From NCBI GenBank assembly GCA_023409955.1, contig JAEYQQ010000053.1, forward strand, positions 1-41,487: 41,487 bases of DNA, in the 5' to 3' direction. Under the pieces are notes generated by a model. It saw only the letters and a list, made by a program, of their open reading frames with translations. It was not told the DNA's origin and searched no databases. The translations under genes and the position numbers were made by a program. Source of the stretch: Bacillota bacterium. GTDB lineage: Bacteria > Bacillota > Clostridia > Christensenellales > Aristaeellaceae. Of this stretch, positions 1-7,256 are shown one piece after another (within the stretch, counting starts at the first letter, position 1; each line of letters starts with the position of its first letter).

Positions 1-1068
1 CCCGTATCCCTCTCATCTCCGGCTGCAGTTTTGGCTGAAACTTCTACCGGCACCATTATATTTGAGAAGAATGCGGATGAGAAGCGGCAGGTGGCATCCA
101 TTACCAAACTGATGACTGCGCTGCTGCTGCTGGAGGATATCAACAATGGTGCGATATCCTTGACAGACCAAGTGACAGTTTCAAAAAATGCAGCCTCCGC
201 CAAAGGCAGCCAGGCATTGCTTGATGCAGATGCTGCCTATCCGCTGGAAACTCTTCTGCAGGCTACGATCATGGCCAGCGCCAACGATGCGGCCATCGCA
301 CTGGCAGAATATGCGGCAGGCTCTGAAGCGGCTTTTGTAGACCGTATGAATGCTCGGGCTGCTGAGCTTGGCATGACCAATACCCTTTATGTAAACTGCA
401 CTGGATTGCCTCAGAGCGGGCAATATACCACAGCCAGGGATGTGGCCACACTTTCCTGCGAAGTGTCCAAGCACCCGGCATACCACAAGTATTCCAGTGT
501 GTGGATCGATACCTTAAAGCACCCCAGCGGGCGAACTACTGACCTTACCAACACCAACCGCCTGGTTCGTTTTTATGAAGGGTGCGATGGGTTCAAGACA
601 GGCTCCACCGATGAGGCCAAGTTCTGTGTCAGCGCAACTGCCGAGAAAAACGGTATGCGACTGGTGGCTATCATACTGGGTAACCCCAAGAGCCAGGCAA
701 GGTTTGATGATGCACGGGCCATGCTGGATTATGGATTTGCCACCTATCGCCGTGTAACCATTGCCAGGGAAGGGGATCTCCTGGGGCAGCAGGTGCCTGT
801 TAAACGGGGATCCAGGGATATGGTGGATACAGCACTGGGCAGTGGCCTTTCCATGCTGCTTCGGACTGGTCAGGAAAAACAGCTGGCAATGGAAGTGGAA
901 TTGCCTGAGTCAGTGCAGGCTCCCATTATGAAAGGTGATACCTTGGGAACCGTGCGCATTCTTTTAGATGGCAAGGTTATTGCCAAGATGAACTGTGTGG
1001 CTGCTCAGGATGTAAGACTTCCAGGCTTTATGGAAGGGTTTATGAAGATATTGGATGCCTGGCGGTAA
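1..1068 (+). CDS. D-alanyl-D-alanine carboxypeptidase (PBP5/DacA-DacF family, S11), 5' partial
   Basis: Serine-type D,D-carboxypeptidase that trims the terminal D-Ala from peptidoglycan stem peptides outside the cell. The reading frame is open from base 1, and the residues before the first possible start (SPAAVLAETSTGT) already belong to the mature N-terminal fold, so the true start and signal peptide lie upstream of the window. All three active-site motifs are seen: SITK (serine at about 97), SAN (277) and KTG (595). The remaining ~145 residues match the beta-rich PBP5 C-terminal domain, and the tail GFMEGFMKILDAWR looks like an amphipathic membrane anchor. Last gene of its plus-strand unit, followed by a terminator at 1245-1276. 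Family assignment is firm; the choice between DacA, DacB and DacF cannot be made from the sequence. Confidence 0.93.
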   Translation, partial: PVSLSSPAAVLAETSTGTIIFEKNADEKRQVASITKLMTALLLLEDINNGAISLTDQVTVSKNAASAKGSQALLDADAAYPLETLLQATIMASANDAAIALAEYAAGSEAAFVDRMNARAAELGMTNTLYVNCTGLPQSGQYTTARDVATLSCEVSKHPAYHKYSSVWIDTLKHPSGRTTDLTNTNRLVRFYEGCDGFKTGSTDEAKFCVSATAEKNGMRLVAIILGNPKSQARFDDARAMLDYGFATYRRVTIAREGDLLGQQVPVKRGSRDMVDTALGSGLSMLLRTGQEKQLAMEVELPESVQAPIMKGDTLGTVRILLDGKVIAKMNCVAAQDVRLPGFMEGFMKILDAWR

Positions 1069-1244
1069 TCCTTGAGCACGATTTGATATGTGTCAGAAGC
1101 AATTAAAGGATGCTATCGAAGAAGAGACATAGCAGACAATACGACGTAGGCAGGCGATGGATAATCGCCCCTATGGAGGGTAACCGATATTTCATGCGTG
1201 CCGATTCGATATCTTGATGGAATACCTTTAATGATACTGACAAT

Positions 1245-1276
1245 AAAGCGGCGAAGCCAAATGGCATCGCCGCTTT
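1245..1276. terminator. Bidirectional rho-independent terminator
   Basis: Ten-bp perfect stem AAAGCGGCGA/TCGCCGCTTT with an inner GCC/GGC pair around an AAAT loop. T-rich on both strands, it lies between the convergent carboxypeptidase gene and the minus-strand membrane protein gene, so it can serve both. The rest of the 1069-1244 gap shows no convincing gene. Confidence 0.8.
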
Positions 1277-1278
1277 TG

Positions 1279-2298
1279 CTACATCGTTGTTGTCAGCCGC
1301 TTAGGCTTTTTTGGAGGTTTATTACGGATTATGTCACTGACCATGGGGATGCATCCCAGCAAGGCAAAAAATACACCGATGGTAAGAGAGATTAGAATTT
1401 CGCTCAGCGCTTCGGGATCAAAGCAGATTGCCTGTGTCCAGATTACTTGCAGAAACTCTGCTTTTGAGTAGATCATATACTCATTTGTAGCCAGGCTTGC
1501 CTCTATTTCGTTGTATATTTGAATTATATTGTAGCTTGATCCTGTTGCTTGACCTAAAGCGACCGACAGAACAATAAACAGAAGAATAACAGGTATTTTT
1601 GTACGGCTCTTTTTTCCTTTCAGTATATCATAACCTTTGCTAACGACATAACCGATGAAAATGCCAACAAAATTTGTGCTATAGTCCAGAGCATAAAGAA
1701 CTGCCATGGGGACAGCGCCAACAATAGCCCCTAGGGCAGCACCTACGATGCCAAGTGTAATACTTCCCTTTTTAGTATCATCTGGCCATACTTTCTGATA
1801 TGTGATTTCATTGGCACAATGGTCATGCATAGGAAATACATCATTTTTGATCCTTACCGGTACATCGTGATTTTCAAGTGGTTTTGCGCAATGACTGCAG
1901 ATAAAGGCCTTTTGAATGCCAAGAGAGGCAATACCAGATACAGCGCTGTGCAAAAAGGGGCCTAGGTTTTTTTGGATTTTTCCTCTGCATTCAAACTCTA
2001 TGAAGACAGATCGCGCACCAGTGGCAGAGGCAGTGCGCCGCAGTTTATGTTTTTTTGCTGCCCTATCCAGAGCGCGCACAACATCGTCGCGTAAAAGAGC
2101 TGATTTTTGAAGATCATACTGATCTACATCCTTTTTTCCTTTCATGTCTGGCATCGGCAAATATACATGAAGCCTGAAGGCTTTTACAGAAACGGTGCTT
2201 AATGTGATGTGATATCCGCTTAGCCACCCAAATAGGCGTTTATCCACATAGTACAGGCCATATTCTTGAGATAGATTGCTCCAGAATTTTGCCGTCAT
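1279..2298 (-). CDS. Hypothetical membrane protein with CxxC...HxxC putative zinc site
   Basis: Product of 339 aa that I do not recognise. The start is placed at the ATG at 2298 because AGAGGGAG lies just upstream; an ATG 33 nt earlier has no RBS. The N-terminal ~130 residues are soluble and mixed. Residues 134-137 (CSHC) and 158-161 (HDHC) form a plausible zinc-binding knuckle. Four hydrophobic segments follow (about 181-203, 206-222, 236-252 and 300-320), with a very basic C-terminus (NKPPKKPKR). It lies 42 nt downstream of the MazG-like gene on the same strand and is probably cotranscribed. No function should be inferred beyond a membrane protein with a likely metal site. Confidence 0.7.
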   Translation of the reverse strand: MTAKFWSNLSQEYGLYYVDKRLFGWLSGYHITLSTVSVKAFRLHVYLPMPDMKGKKDVDQYDLQKSALLRDDVVRALDRAAKKHKLRRTASATGARSVFIEFECRGKIQKNLGPFLHSAVSGIASLGIQKAFICSHCAKPLENHDVPVRIKNDVFPMHDHCANEITYQKVWPDDTKKGSITLGIVGAALGAIVGAVPMAVLYALDYSTNFVGIFIGYVVSKGYDILKGKKSRTKIPVILLFIVLSVALGQATGSSYNIIQIYNEIEASLATNEYMIYSKAEFLQVIWTQAICFDPEALSEILISLTIGVFFALLGCIPMVSDIIRNKPPKKPKRLTTTM

Positions 2299-2340
2299 AC
2301 ACGAATTCTCCCTCTTATCTCTATGTGGCAATCATTTAAC

Positions 2341-2661
2341 CTATGGCTCTATAACCTCTATCAGCAGGATGCTTTCTTCAAAGCTGCCCCGTTCCTGCAT
2401 TTTATGAAGGCGGATGGCCTCAAGATCATCCCAAGTGTATCCTTGCTGATCCACGATACCGTGTATAACCTCCAGTATATCAGCAAGTTCCTCCAGCGAG
2501 CTGCTTTCCAGATATTCAGACATTTCTTCTTTCAGCTTTTCTTGAAGATAGGGAAGCTTTTCTTGACTGCTGAGCTGCTGGTATATTGCCTTACAGCCCG
2601 AAGCTTTAATGATTTCCGGAATACGGTCACGGACGAGCTTTTGGTATGTAATTCGTTTCAT
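2341..2661 (-). CDS. MazG-like nucleoside-phosphate pyrophosphohydrolase (phosphoribosyl-ATP pyrophosphohydrolase-like)
   Basis: Small all-helical protein of 106 aa opening with YQKLVRDRIPEII, the signature of the MazG-like/HisE-like family annotated as phosphoribosyl-ATP pyrophosphohydrolase-like (COG4997). The acidic pattern KLKEEMSEYLE...EELADILEV matches the ExxE...ExxD metal-binding layout of all-alpha NTP pyrophosphatases, which hydrolyse NTPs to NMP and PPi and often clean up damaged nucleotides. The start is the ATG at 2661 with AGGAG ahead; the longer frame to 2715 begins inside the promoter. No his genes are nearby, so a histidine role is unlikely. Substrate unknown. Confidence 0.8.
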   Translation of the reverse strand: MKRITYQKLVRDRIPEIIKASGCKAIYQQLSSQEKLPYLQEKLKEEMSEYLESSSLEELADILEVIHGIVDQQGYTWDDLEAIRLHKMQERGSFEESILLIEVIEP

Positions 2662-2710
2662 AACTGCTCCTATAAAAAGTATTGCTTTTGAGTGTTTTCT
2701 TATAGAAGTT

Positions 2711-2719
2711 ATCATACCA
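2711..2719 (-). promoter_or_regulatory. Extended -10 promoter for the MazG-like gene
   Basis: On the minus strand TGG-TATGAT forms an extended -10 element (TGnTATGAT) about 50 nt upstream of the ATG at 2661. There is no good -35, which is usual for extended -10 promoters. Confidence 0.5.
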
Positions 2720-2749
2720 TTCTATTGTAATTAATGGAATAACCAAATA

Positions 2750-2788
2750 AAAGGCAGGCACCTTCCAATCTGGAAGATGCCTGCCTTT
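2750..2788 (-). terminator. Terminator of the GGGtGRT operon
   Basis: Perfect 11-bp outer stem AAAGGCAGGCA/TGCCTGCCTTT with an inner CTTCC/GGAAG stem, followed on the minus strand by TTTTATTTGG. It lies 19 nt beyond the stop of the GGGtGRT gene. Confidence 0.88.
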
Positions 2789-2807
2789 ATGAAAATGTCG
2801 AATGAAC

Positions 2808-3806
2808 TTACTTGCTATGCTCTTCGATGGCCACAGCCACAGCCACGGTAGCACCTACCATGGGGTTGTTGCCCATGCCGATGAGGCCCATCATTTCTAC
2901 GTGGGCGGGCACGGAAGAGGAACCGGCAAACTGGGCGTCGGAATGCATGCGGCCCATGGTGTCGGTCATGCCATAGCTGGCGGGACCTGCGGCCATGTTG
3001 TCGGGATGCAGGGTACGGCCAGTGCCGCCGCCGGAAGCTACAGAGAAGTAGCTCTTTTTGTTTTCCACAGACCACTTCTTATATGTACCAGCAACGGGGT
3101 GCTGGAAGCGGGTGGGGTTGGTAGAGTTGCCGGTGATGGATACATCTACGCCCTCTTTGATCATGATGGCAACGCCTTCATTGACATCATCAGCGCCATA
3201 CACACGGACTTTGGATTTTTCACCGGTAGAAAACGCGGTTTCTTTTTCCACATTCAATACGCCAGTGTAGTAGTCATATTGGGTTTTTACGTAGGTGAAG
3301 CCATTAACGCGGCTGATAACGTAAGCGGCATCCTTGCCTAAGCCATTTAAAATCACGCGCAGGGGCTCCTGGCGAACTTTGTTGGCGGTACGGGCAATAC
3401 CGATAGCGCCTTCTGCGGCAGCAAAGCTCTCGTGGCCTGCAAGGAAGCAGAAGCATTTGGTTTCTTCACGCAGGAGCATAGCGGCCAAGTTGCCATGGCC
3501 AATGCCTACGACGCGCTGATCGGCCACAGAGCCCGGAATGCAGAAAGCCTGCAGGCCCAGACCGATGGCTTCGGCGGCAGGAGAAGCGGTGGTAATGCCT
3601 TTTTTCACTGCGATGCCGGCACCCAGTATATAGGCCCATACAGCGTTTTCAAAGGCGATGGGCTGAATGCCCCGGACGATAGCACCAACGTCGATGCCCT
3701 TTTTAAGAAGCATTTCGTTGACTTCATCCAGTGAGGAAAAGCCGTATTCGGCCAGAACTTTTTCTATTTTTTCAATTCGTCTTTCATATCCTTCAAACTT
3801 TGCCAT
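2808..3806 (-). CDS. GGGtGRT protein
   Basis: Protein of 332 aa carrying the motif GGGTGRT at residues 259-265, the feature that names the GGGtGRT family (Pfam PF14057), known from anaerobic bacteria and archaea and without an established biochemical role. Glycine-rich patches (VVGIGHGNLAAM, LIGMGNNPMVGATVAVAVA) suggest a nucleotide- or cofactor-binding fold. Cysteines at 89, 118 and 120 could bind metal, but this is inference. No signal peptide. The start ATG has TGAGGTGAGAAAG upstream. It lies 28 nt downstream of a NifU-like scaffold gene, a pairing that recurs in this family, and the unit ends at a strong terminator. Confident in the family, not in a function. Confidence 0.9.
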   Translation of the reverse strand: MAKFEGYERRIEKIEKVLAEYGFSSLDEVNEMLLKKGIDVGAIVRGIQPIAFENAVWAYILGAGIAVKKGITTASPAAEAIGLGLQAFCIPGSVADQRVVGIGHGNLAAMLLREETKCFCFLAGHESFAAAEGAIGIARTANKVRQEPLRVILNGLGKDAAYVISRVNGFTYVKTQYDYYTGVLNVEKETAFSTGEKSKVRVYGADDVNEGVAIMIKEGVDVSITGNSTNPTRFQHPVAGTYKKWSVENKKSYFSVASGGGTGRTLHPDNMAAGPASYGMTDTMGRMHSDAQFAGSSSVPAHVEMMGLIGMGNNPMVGATVAVAVAIEEHSK

Positions 3807-3834
3807 TGCTTTCTCACCTCATCCTTGCGCTGAA

Positions 3835-4527
3835 TTACTTGTGGCGGGGATCGATGTATTCTTTCGCCTTGGTGAAACGGCCATAGGTGCCGATATTCTT
3901 TTCGTAAGCTTCCTTGGGATCCACGCCCTTTTTGATGGCTTCCAGCATTTTGCCAAGGTGCACAAACTGATAGCCAATCACTTCTCTATTTTCATCCAGA
4001 GCGATTTTCAGCACGTAGCCTTCGGCCATTTCCAGGTAACGGACACCTTTTTCCAAGGTGCCATACATGGTGCCAACCTGGCTGCGCAGGCCTTTGCCCA
4101 AGTCTTCCAAGCCGGCGCCGATGGGCAGACCGTCTTCAGAGAAGGCAGACTGGGTACGGCCATAGGCGATTTGCAGGAACAGTTCGCGCATGGCGGTGTT
4201 GATGGCATCACATACAAGGTCAGTATTCAAGGCTTCCAGCACCGTTTTGCCGGGGAGGAATTCAGCAGCCATGGCGGCGGAGTGGGTCATACCGGAGCAA
4301 CCGATGGTTTCCACCAGCGCTTCCTGAATCACACCCTCTTTCACGTTCAGGGTCAGCTTGCAGGCACCTTGCTGGGGAGCGCACCAGCCAACACCATGGG
4401 TCAGGCCGGAAATATCTTTAATCTCGCGGGCTTGCACCCATTTGCCCTCTTCGGGGATAGGAGCTGGGCCATGGTTGGGGCCCTTTTTGACGCATACCAT
4501 TTCTTCCACTTCTCTGGAGTATTGCAT
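3835..4527 (-). CDS. NifU-like iron-sulfur cluster assembly scaffold protein (GGGtGRT-associated)
   Basis: Protein of 230 aa annotated in this family as an Fe-S assembly scaffold. The cysteines fit a NifU/IscU-like layout: C49 and C56 (WCAPQQGAC), C77 (GCSGMTHSA) and C106 (LVCDAIN). The N-terminal ~125 residues carry the scaffold-like domain; the rest (AKEYIDPRHK at the end) is specific to this subgroup. Start ATG with AGGAGGAA eight bases upstream. No nifS, iscS or suf genes adjoin, so the partner appears to be the downstream GGGtGRT protein rather than a standard assembly machine. A palindrome and an extended -10 lie upstream. Confidence 0.85.
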   Translation of the reverse strand: MQYSREVEEMVCVKKGPNHGPAPIPEEGKWVQAREIKDISGLTHGVGWCAPQQGACKLTLNVKEGVIQEALVETIGCSGMTHSAAMAAEFLPGKTVLEALNTDLVCDAINTAMRELFLQIAYGRTQSAFSEDGLPIGAGLEDLGKGLRSQVGTMYGTLEKGVRYLEMAEGYVLKIALDENREVIGYQFVHLGKMLEAIKKGVDPKEAYEKNIGTYGRFTKAKEYIDPRHK

Positions 4528-4542
4528 CGAATCGTTTCCTCC

Positions 4543-4564
4543 TTACCGGAAAATGTTCTGGTAA
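4543..4564. promoter_or_regulatory. Inverted repeat in the leader of the scaffold gene
   Basis: Arms TTACCGGAA and TTCTGGTAA (8 of 9 pairing) around AATG, lying between the -10 element and the RBS of the minus-strand scaffold gene. The position fits an operator or a short mRNA hairpin; the binding factor is unknown. Confidence 0.45.
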
Positions 4565-4580
4565 AAAACACACACTGCGT

Positions 4581-4589
4581 AGTATAACA
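4581..4589 (-). promoter_or_regulatory. Extended -10 promoter of the scaffold/GGGtGRT operon
   Basis: Minus-strand TGT-TATACT extended -10, about 55 nt upstream of the ATG at 4527. No clear -35. Confidence 0.55.
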
Positions 4590-4683
4590 CACTTTGACAT
4601 GCGGGAAAAGGCTTTTACAGCTTACTATGCATATTTTTTAACGTAACAGGTTGTAATATAACCTTTTTTGCATACAAGAAATA

Positions 4684-4692
4684 TGCTATACT
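4684..4692 (+). promoter_or_regulatory. Extended -10 promoter of the rhodanese gene
   Basis: TGC-TATACT, 37 nt upstream of the rhodanese start at 4730, preceded by a T-rich tract but no canonical -35 at 17 bp. Confidence 0.55.
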
Positions 4693-4729
4693 TATTTGCA
4701 GCATTGCTTATGATTTGGAGGCAACGCGC

Positions 4730-5122
4730 ATGCTAAAAAGGATGGTCATAATGGCTTGCTGCCTTCTTATTCTCAATGGATGTGCAGCACCGCAAAAGGC
4801 TGCTGAATATAAAAGAATCACAGCGGAAGAAGCTAAGCAGGTGTTAGATACGAAACAAGGTGCTATAATATTGGATGTGCGCACCCAAGAGGAGTACGAT
4901 CAGGGGCATATACCAAATGCACTGCTAATACCTAATACAGATATCAGCAAGCAAGCGGATACCATGCTTCCTGATAAAAACGCTACCATATTGGTGTATT
5001 GCCGCAGCGGCAACAGAAGTAAAAGTGCCAGCGAGGAGCTGCTTGCCATGGGTTATACAAAGGTATATGATTTCGGTGGCATCAATAACTGGCCTTATGA
5101 CATAACGGAAGCCCAAAAGTAA
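4730..5122 (+). CDS. Rhodanese-domain lipoprotein
   Basis: Single-domain rhodanese of 130 aa exported as a lipoprotein. Residues 1-18 form a signal peptide with lipobox LNGC (Cys18), so the domain is tethered outside the membrane. The rhodanese fold follows (IILDVRTQEEYDQGHIPNA) with the active-site loop CRSGNRS containing the catalytic cysteine that would carry a persulfide. The start is the ATG at 4730, nine bases after GGAG; an in-frame TTG at 4715 overlaps that RBS and is rejected. It is followed after 20 nt by the XRE regulator on the same strand. Probable sulfur or cyanide chemistry at the cell surface; substrate not inferable. Confidence 0.9.
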   Translation: MLKRMVIMACCLLILNGCAAPQKAAEYKRITAEEAKQVLDTKQGAIILDVRTQEEYDQGHIPNALLIPNTDISKQADTMLPDKNATILVYCRSGNRSKSASEELLAMGYTKVYDFGGINNWPYDITEAQK

Positions 5123-5142
5123 AACGCACAGGAGGAATCCCC

Positions 5143-5868
5143 ATGAGCCGGTTGGGTGATTTGATTAAAACGGAACGGATGCGTCAAGGTCTTACACACA
5201 AGCAGGTGGCGAAAAAGTGCGGCGTGGCCGAGAGTTATCTTGCTGATGTGGAAGCAGGAACCCGGATCATTGCCGATGATCAGGCACGACGTATACTAAA
5301 GAGCATTGGCCTGACGCAGCAATCAGAGGCTGATTTTACATTAGATGATATTGCAGCTACCGTAGACCTGCAAACAGTGCAGCCTGTCATCAAAAAAGTT
5401 GTTCAGGAAAGCAAAGCCAAAAAGACGGATGAACCGGCAGCCAGCTTTAGCGATGGTATTGGCGGGTCCATTTGGCTGGATGCGCTCACCAGCGTTTTAA
5501 AGCGTGTTCCGGTGTACAATGCAGTGATGAAGGAAATTGACCATAAGCTGCTGCCAGTATTAAACGGGCAGATTGAGAATGCTTCGCCAGAGAAGGTATA
5601 TTATTACCTGGCTCCTGACGATGCGCTTCGCGGCTTTCGTATTTGCCAAGGTGACTTGGTATTGACCGTTCCGGCTAGCAGTCCTATTGACGGAGCTGTC
5701 ATGCTGGTGGAGGTTAAAGGCCGCAGGTTGCTTCGCAAGGTTAAAAAGCTTGAGAACTTCCAGGTGCTTTTGCAAAGTTATGATCGTGAATACAGTTCTG
5801 AAACATATCCCGTCAATGAGGTTGTATGCCTGGGACGTTGTGTACGAGTGGAAATTAATCTTCCTTAA
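5143..5868 (+). CDS. XRE-family regulator with C-terminal S24/LexA-like domain lacking catalytic residues
   Basis: Protein of 241 aa with an N-terminal helix-turn-helix (residues 5-60, LTHKQVAKKCGVAESYLADVE) and a C-terminal domain resembling the LexA/CI peptidase fold (about 145-238: GDLVLTV, DGAVMLVEV, VCLGRCVRVEI). Where active members have the D-S-M serine this protein has D-A-L (Ala161), and the lysine of the VKR motif aligns with an arginine near 198, so self-cleavage is not expected. The domain may only dimerise or sense a ligand. Start ATG after AGGAGGAATCCCC. It probably shares a transcript with the rhodanese gene, and transcription ends at the hairpin at 5882-5921. Confidence 0.82.
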   Translation: MSRLGDLIKTERMRQGLTHKQVAKKCGVAESYLADVEAGTRIIADDQARRILKSIGLTQQSEADFTLDDIAATVDLQTVQPVIKKVVQESKAKKTDEPAASFSDGIGGSIWLDALTSVLKRVPVYNAVMKEIDHKLLPVLNGQIENASPEKVYYYLAPDDALRGFRICQGDLVLTVPASSPIDGAVMLVEVKGRRLLRKVKKLENFQVLLQSYDREYSSETYPVNEVVCLGRCVRVEINLP

Positions 5869-5881
5869 CGGATATGAAGCT

Positions 5882-5921
5882 AAATGCGACAGTCATCGTT
5901 TATGTTGACTGTCGCATTTTT
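5882..5921. terminator. Bidirectional terminator overlapping the end of gerKB
   Basis: Stem AAATGCGACAGTCA/TGACTGTCGCATTT (14 bp, 10-nt loop) followed by T residues on the plus strand. The last codons and the stop of the convergent minus-strand germination gene lie inside the hairpin. Confidence 0.87.
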
Positions 5922-7006
5922 GTTGCTGGTGCTTGTCGTTTCATATGTATCTCTGCTGCAATCCATGTAGCAACAGGGATGATGATTTGAAACGGTACGG
6001 CATAAATGTTGAAATATTTGATAAAGTCGAACATTTCCATGGCATTGTTGTAGACAATGGCACACAAGGCCAGAGCCAGCATGGTTGTTGGCAGCAACAT
6101 ATTCTTGTGGACTTCGATATTGAATAGTTTAGCAATGCCTTTAGTACCTGCCATCAGGCAGACAGATATTTTAAGAATGCCTGTTAGCAGAAAGTTCATG
6201 GTGATGGAACCCTCAATTCTTGATAAAAAGTCGCCCAGACTTAAAACTCTTGCTGTTGAGTAAGAAGGAAAATAGGAGGAATCGATCATGGGTTGTCCAA
6301 TAACTATGACATTACGTATAATAACAAAAGCAAGACTTATACCACCTATCAACAATGAACGTCCAAATATTTTATAGGGACTGTCCGTTTTTTTTACAGC
6401 GTTTGCCATGGTCAAAAACAATACTGTTTCAGCAAATGGAAAAGTAACAAATTCGAAAGTGCCTTTAAAAATTGGTGTCCACCCGTTTTCCAGAATGGGC
6501 AGTACATTCGTCAGATCCATCACCTTGATCGATAGCACTGTTGTTATGAGGATCACGAAGATAACGATAGGAAATATGAAGGAAGACCATTTGCCAAGCA
6601 CGGCTGTACTGCTCTTGCCAAGATACGCAGTCAGTAATGCCAGGGTTGCCATAATGGGCAGTTGTGGTGTTTCAGGCATGGAAACGATCTGCTGGAACTC
6701 AGAAAAATTTCTAATTACCAGTGCAGACAAATGGATTGCATACCATGTAAATAAAGCAGTAATAATCTTGCCTATGATTTTTCCAAATAAGATGGTCCAT
6801 ATATCATACAAGTCTGTTTCAGGTAATAGATGCATTATTCTGGCATACATCATAAGCAGGGGAAAGGATGCTGCCATGGCAAGAAGCAAAGAGATCCATG
6901 AATCCTGTTTTGCTATTCCGCTAACACCTACGACGAGGCTGCTGCCGAAAATGAACAGCACGGTAGTGTATATGGCTTGCTTAAAGGTAATGGTTTCCTT
7001 ATTCAT
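5900..7006 (-). CDS. gerKB: Spore germination protein, GerAB/GerKB family permease-like subunit
   Basis: Integral membrane B subunit (368 aa, about ten hydrophobic segments) of a GerA-type germinant receptor, an APC-superfamily-like protein of the spore inner membrane implicated in germinant recognition and ion passage. Typical features are the opening KETITFKQAIYTTVLF, the conserved central ILENGWTPIFKGTFEFVTFPFAETVLFL region (given here as two halves, ILENGWTPIF and FPFAETVLFL) and the hydrophobic C-terminal half. The start is put at the second ATG (7006), six bases after GGAG; an ATG at 7018 is also in frame. Last gene of the ger operon, 28 nt after the 2TM gene. Its 3' end is built into a bidirectional terminator. 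Germinant unknown. Confidence 0.9.
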   Translation of the reverse strand: MNKETITFKQAIYTTVLFIFGSSLVVGVSGIAKQDSWISLLLAMAASFPLLMMYARIMHLLPETDLYDIWTILFGKIIGKIITALFTWYAIHLSALVIRNFSEFQQIVSMPETPQLPIMATLALLTAYLGKSSTAVLGKWSSFIFPIVIFVILITTVLSIKVMDLTNVLPILENGWTPIFKGTFEFVTFPFAETVLFLTMANAVKKTDSPYKIFGRSLLIGGISLAFVIIRNVIVIGQPMIDSSYFPSYSTARVLSLGDFLSRIEGSITMNFLLTGILKISVCLMAGTKGIAKLFNIEVHKNMLLPTTMLALALCAIVYNNAMEMFDFIKYFNIYAVPFQIIIPVATWIAAEIHMKRQAPATKMRQST

Positions 7007-7034
7007 GGCCTGCTCCATTCCCTATACTTTTGGG

Positions 7035-7256
7035 TCATTGATTTAGTGAGGGTATGATTTGTTCTATCCCTTTGATAATCCAGGGTGTTGGTGAGGGAAC
7101 TGGGATATCAAGTGTGTAGAGAATCAAAACACATAAACTGCAAAGCATGATAGCGCCATAAACGATCTTATCCTTGACGGGAAGTTTACTCTTCAGCGGC
7201 CAATAATCAATGGCTAGGATCAGAGCAAATACTGCTATAACAATAGCTGTAGTCAC
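7035..7256 (-). CDS. Small two-TM germination receptor accessory (D-subunit-like) protein
   Basis: Protein of 73 aa with two hydrophobic helices (about 1-17 and 32-51) and a short polar tail. Small 2TM 'D' proteins encoded inside ger operons of Bacillus species modulate receptor function, and this gene sits in the equivalent place between gerKC and gerKB. It starts at GTG (7256), overlapping the gerKC stop by four bases (GTGA), with GGGAG nine bases upstream. The assignment rests on size, topology and position rather than on recognisable sequence motifs. Confidence 0.72.
   Translation of the reverse strand: MTTAIVIAVFALILAIDYWPLKSKLPVKDKIVYGAIMLCSLCVLILYTLDIPVPSPTPWIIKGIEQIIPSLNQ

Noticed and set aside
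1110..1217. 35-codon ORF after the carboxypeptidase gene
   Set aside because: AAAGG directly abuts the ATG, the peptide has no known features, and it lies in a likely 3' region.
2627..2854. 75-codon minus-strand frame
   Set aside because: Crosses a terminator and two genes in another frame; no RBS.
3667..4587. Plus-strand open frame of 306 codons
   Set aside because: Antisense to the GGGtGRT and scaffold genes, which have clear families and RBSs; its own translation is His/Phe-rich and unlike any protein.
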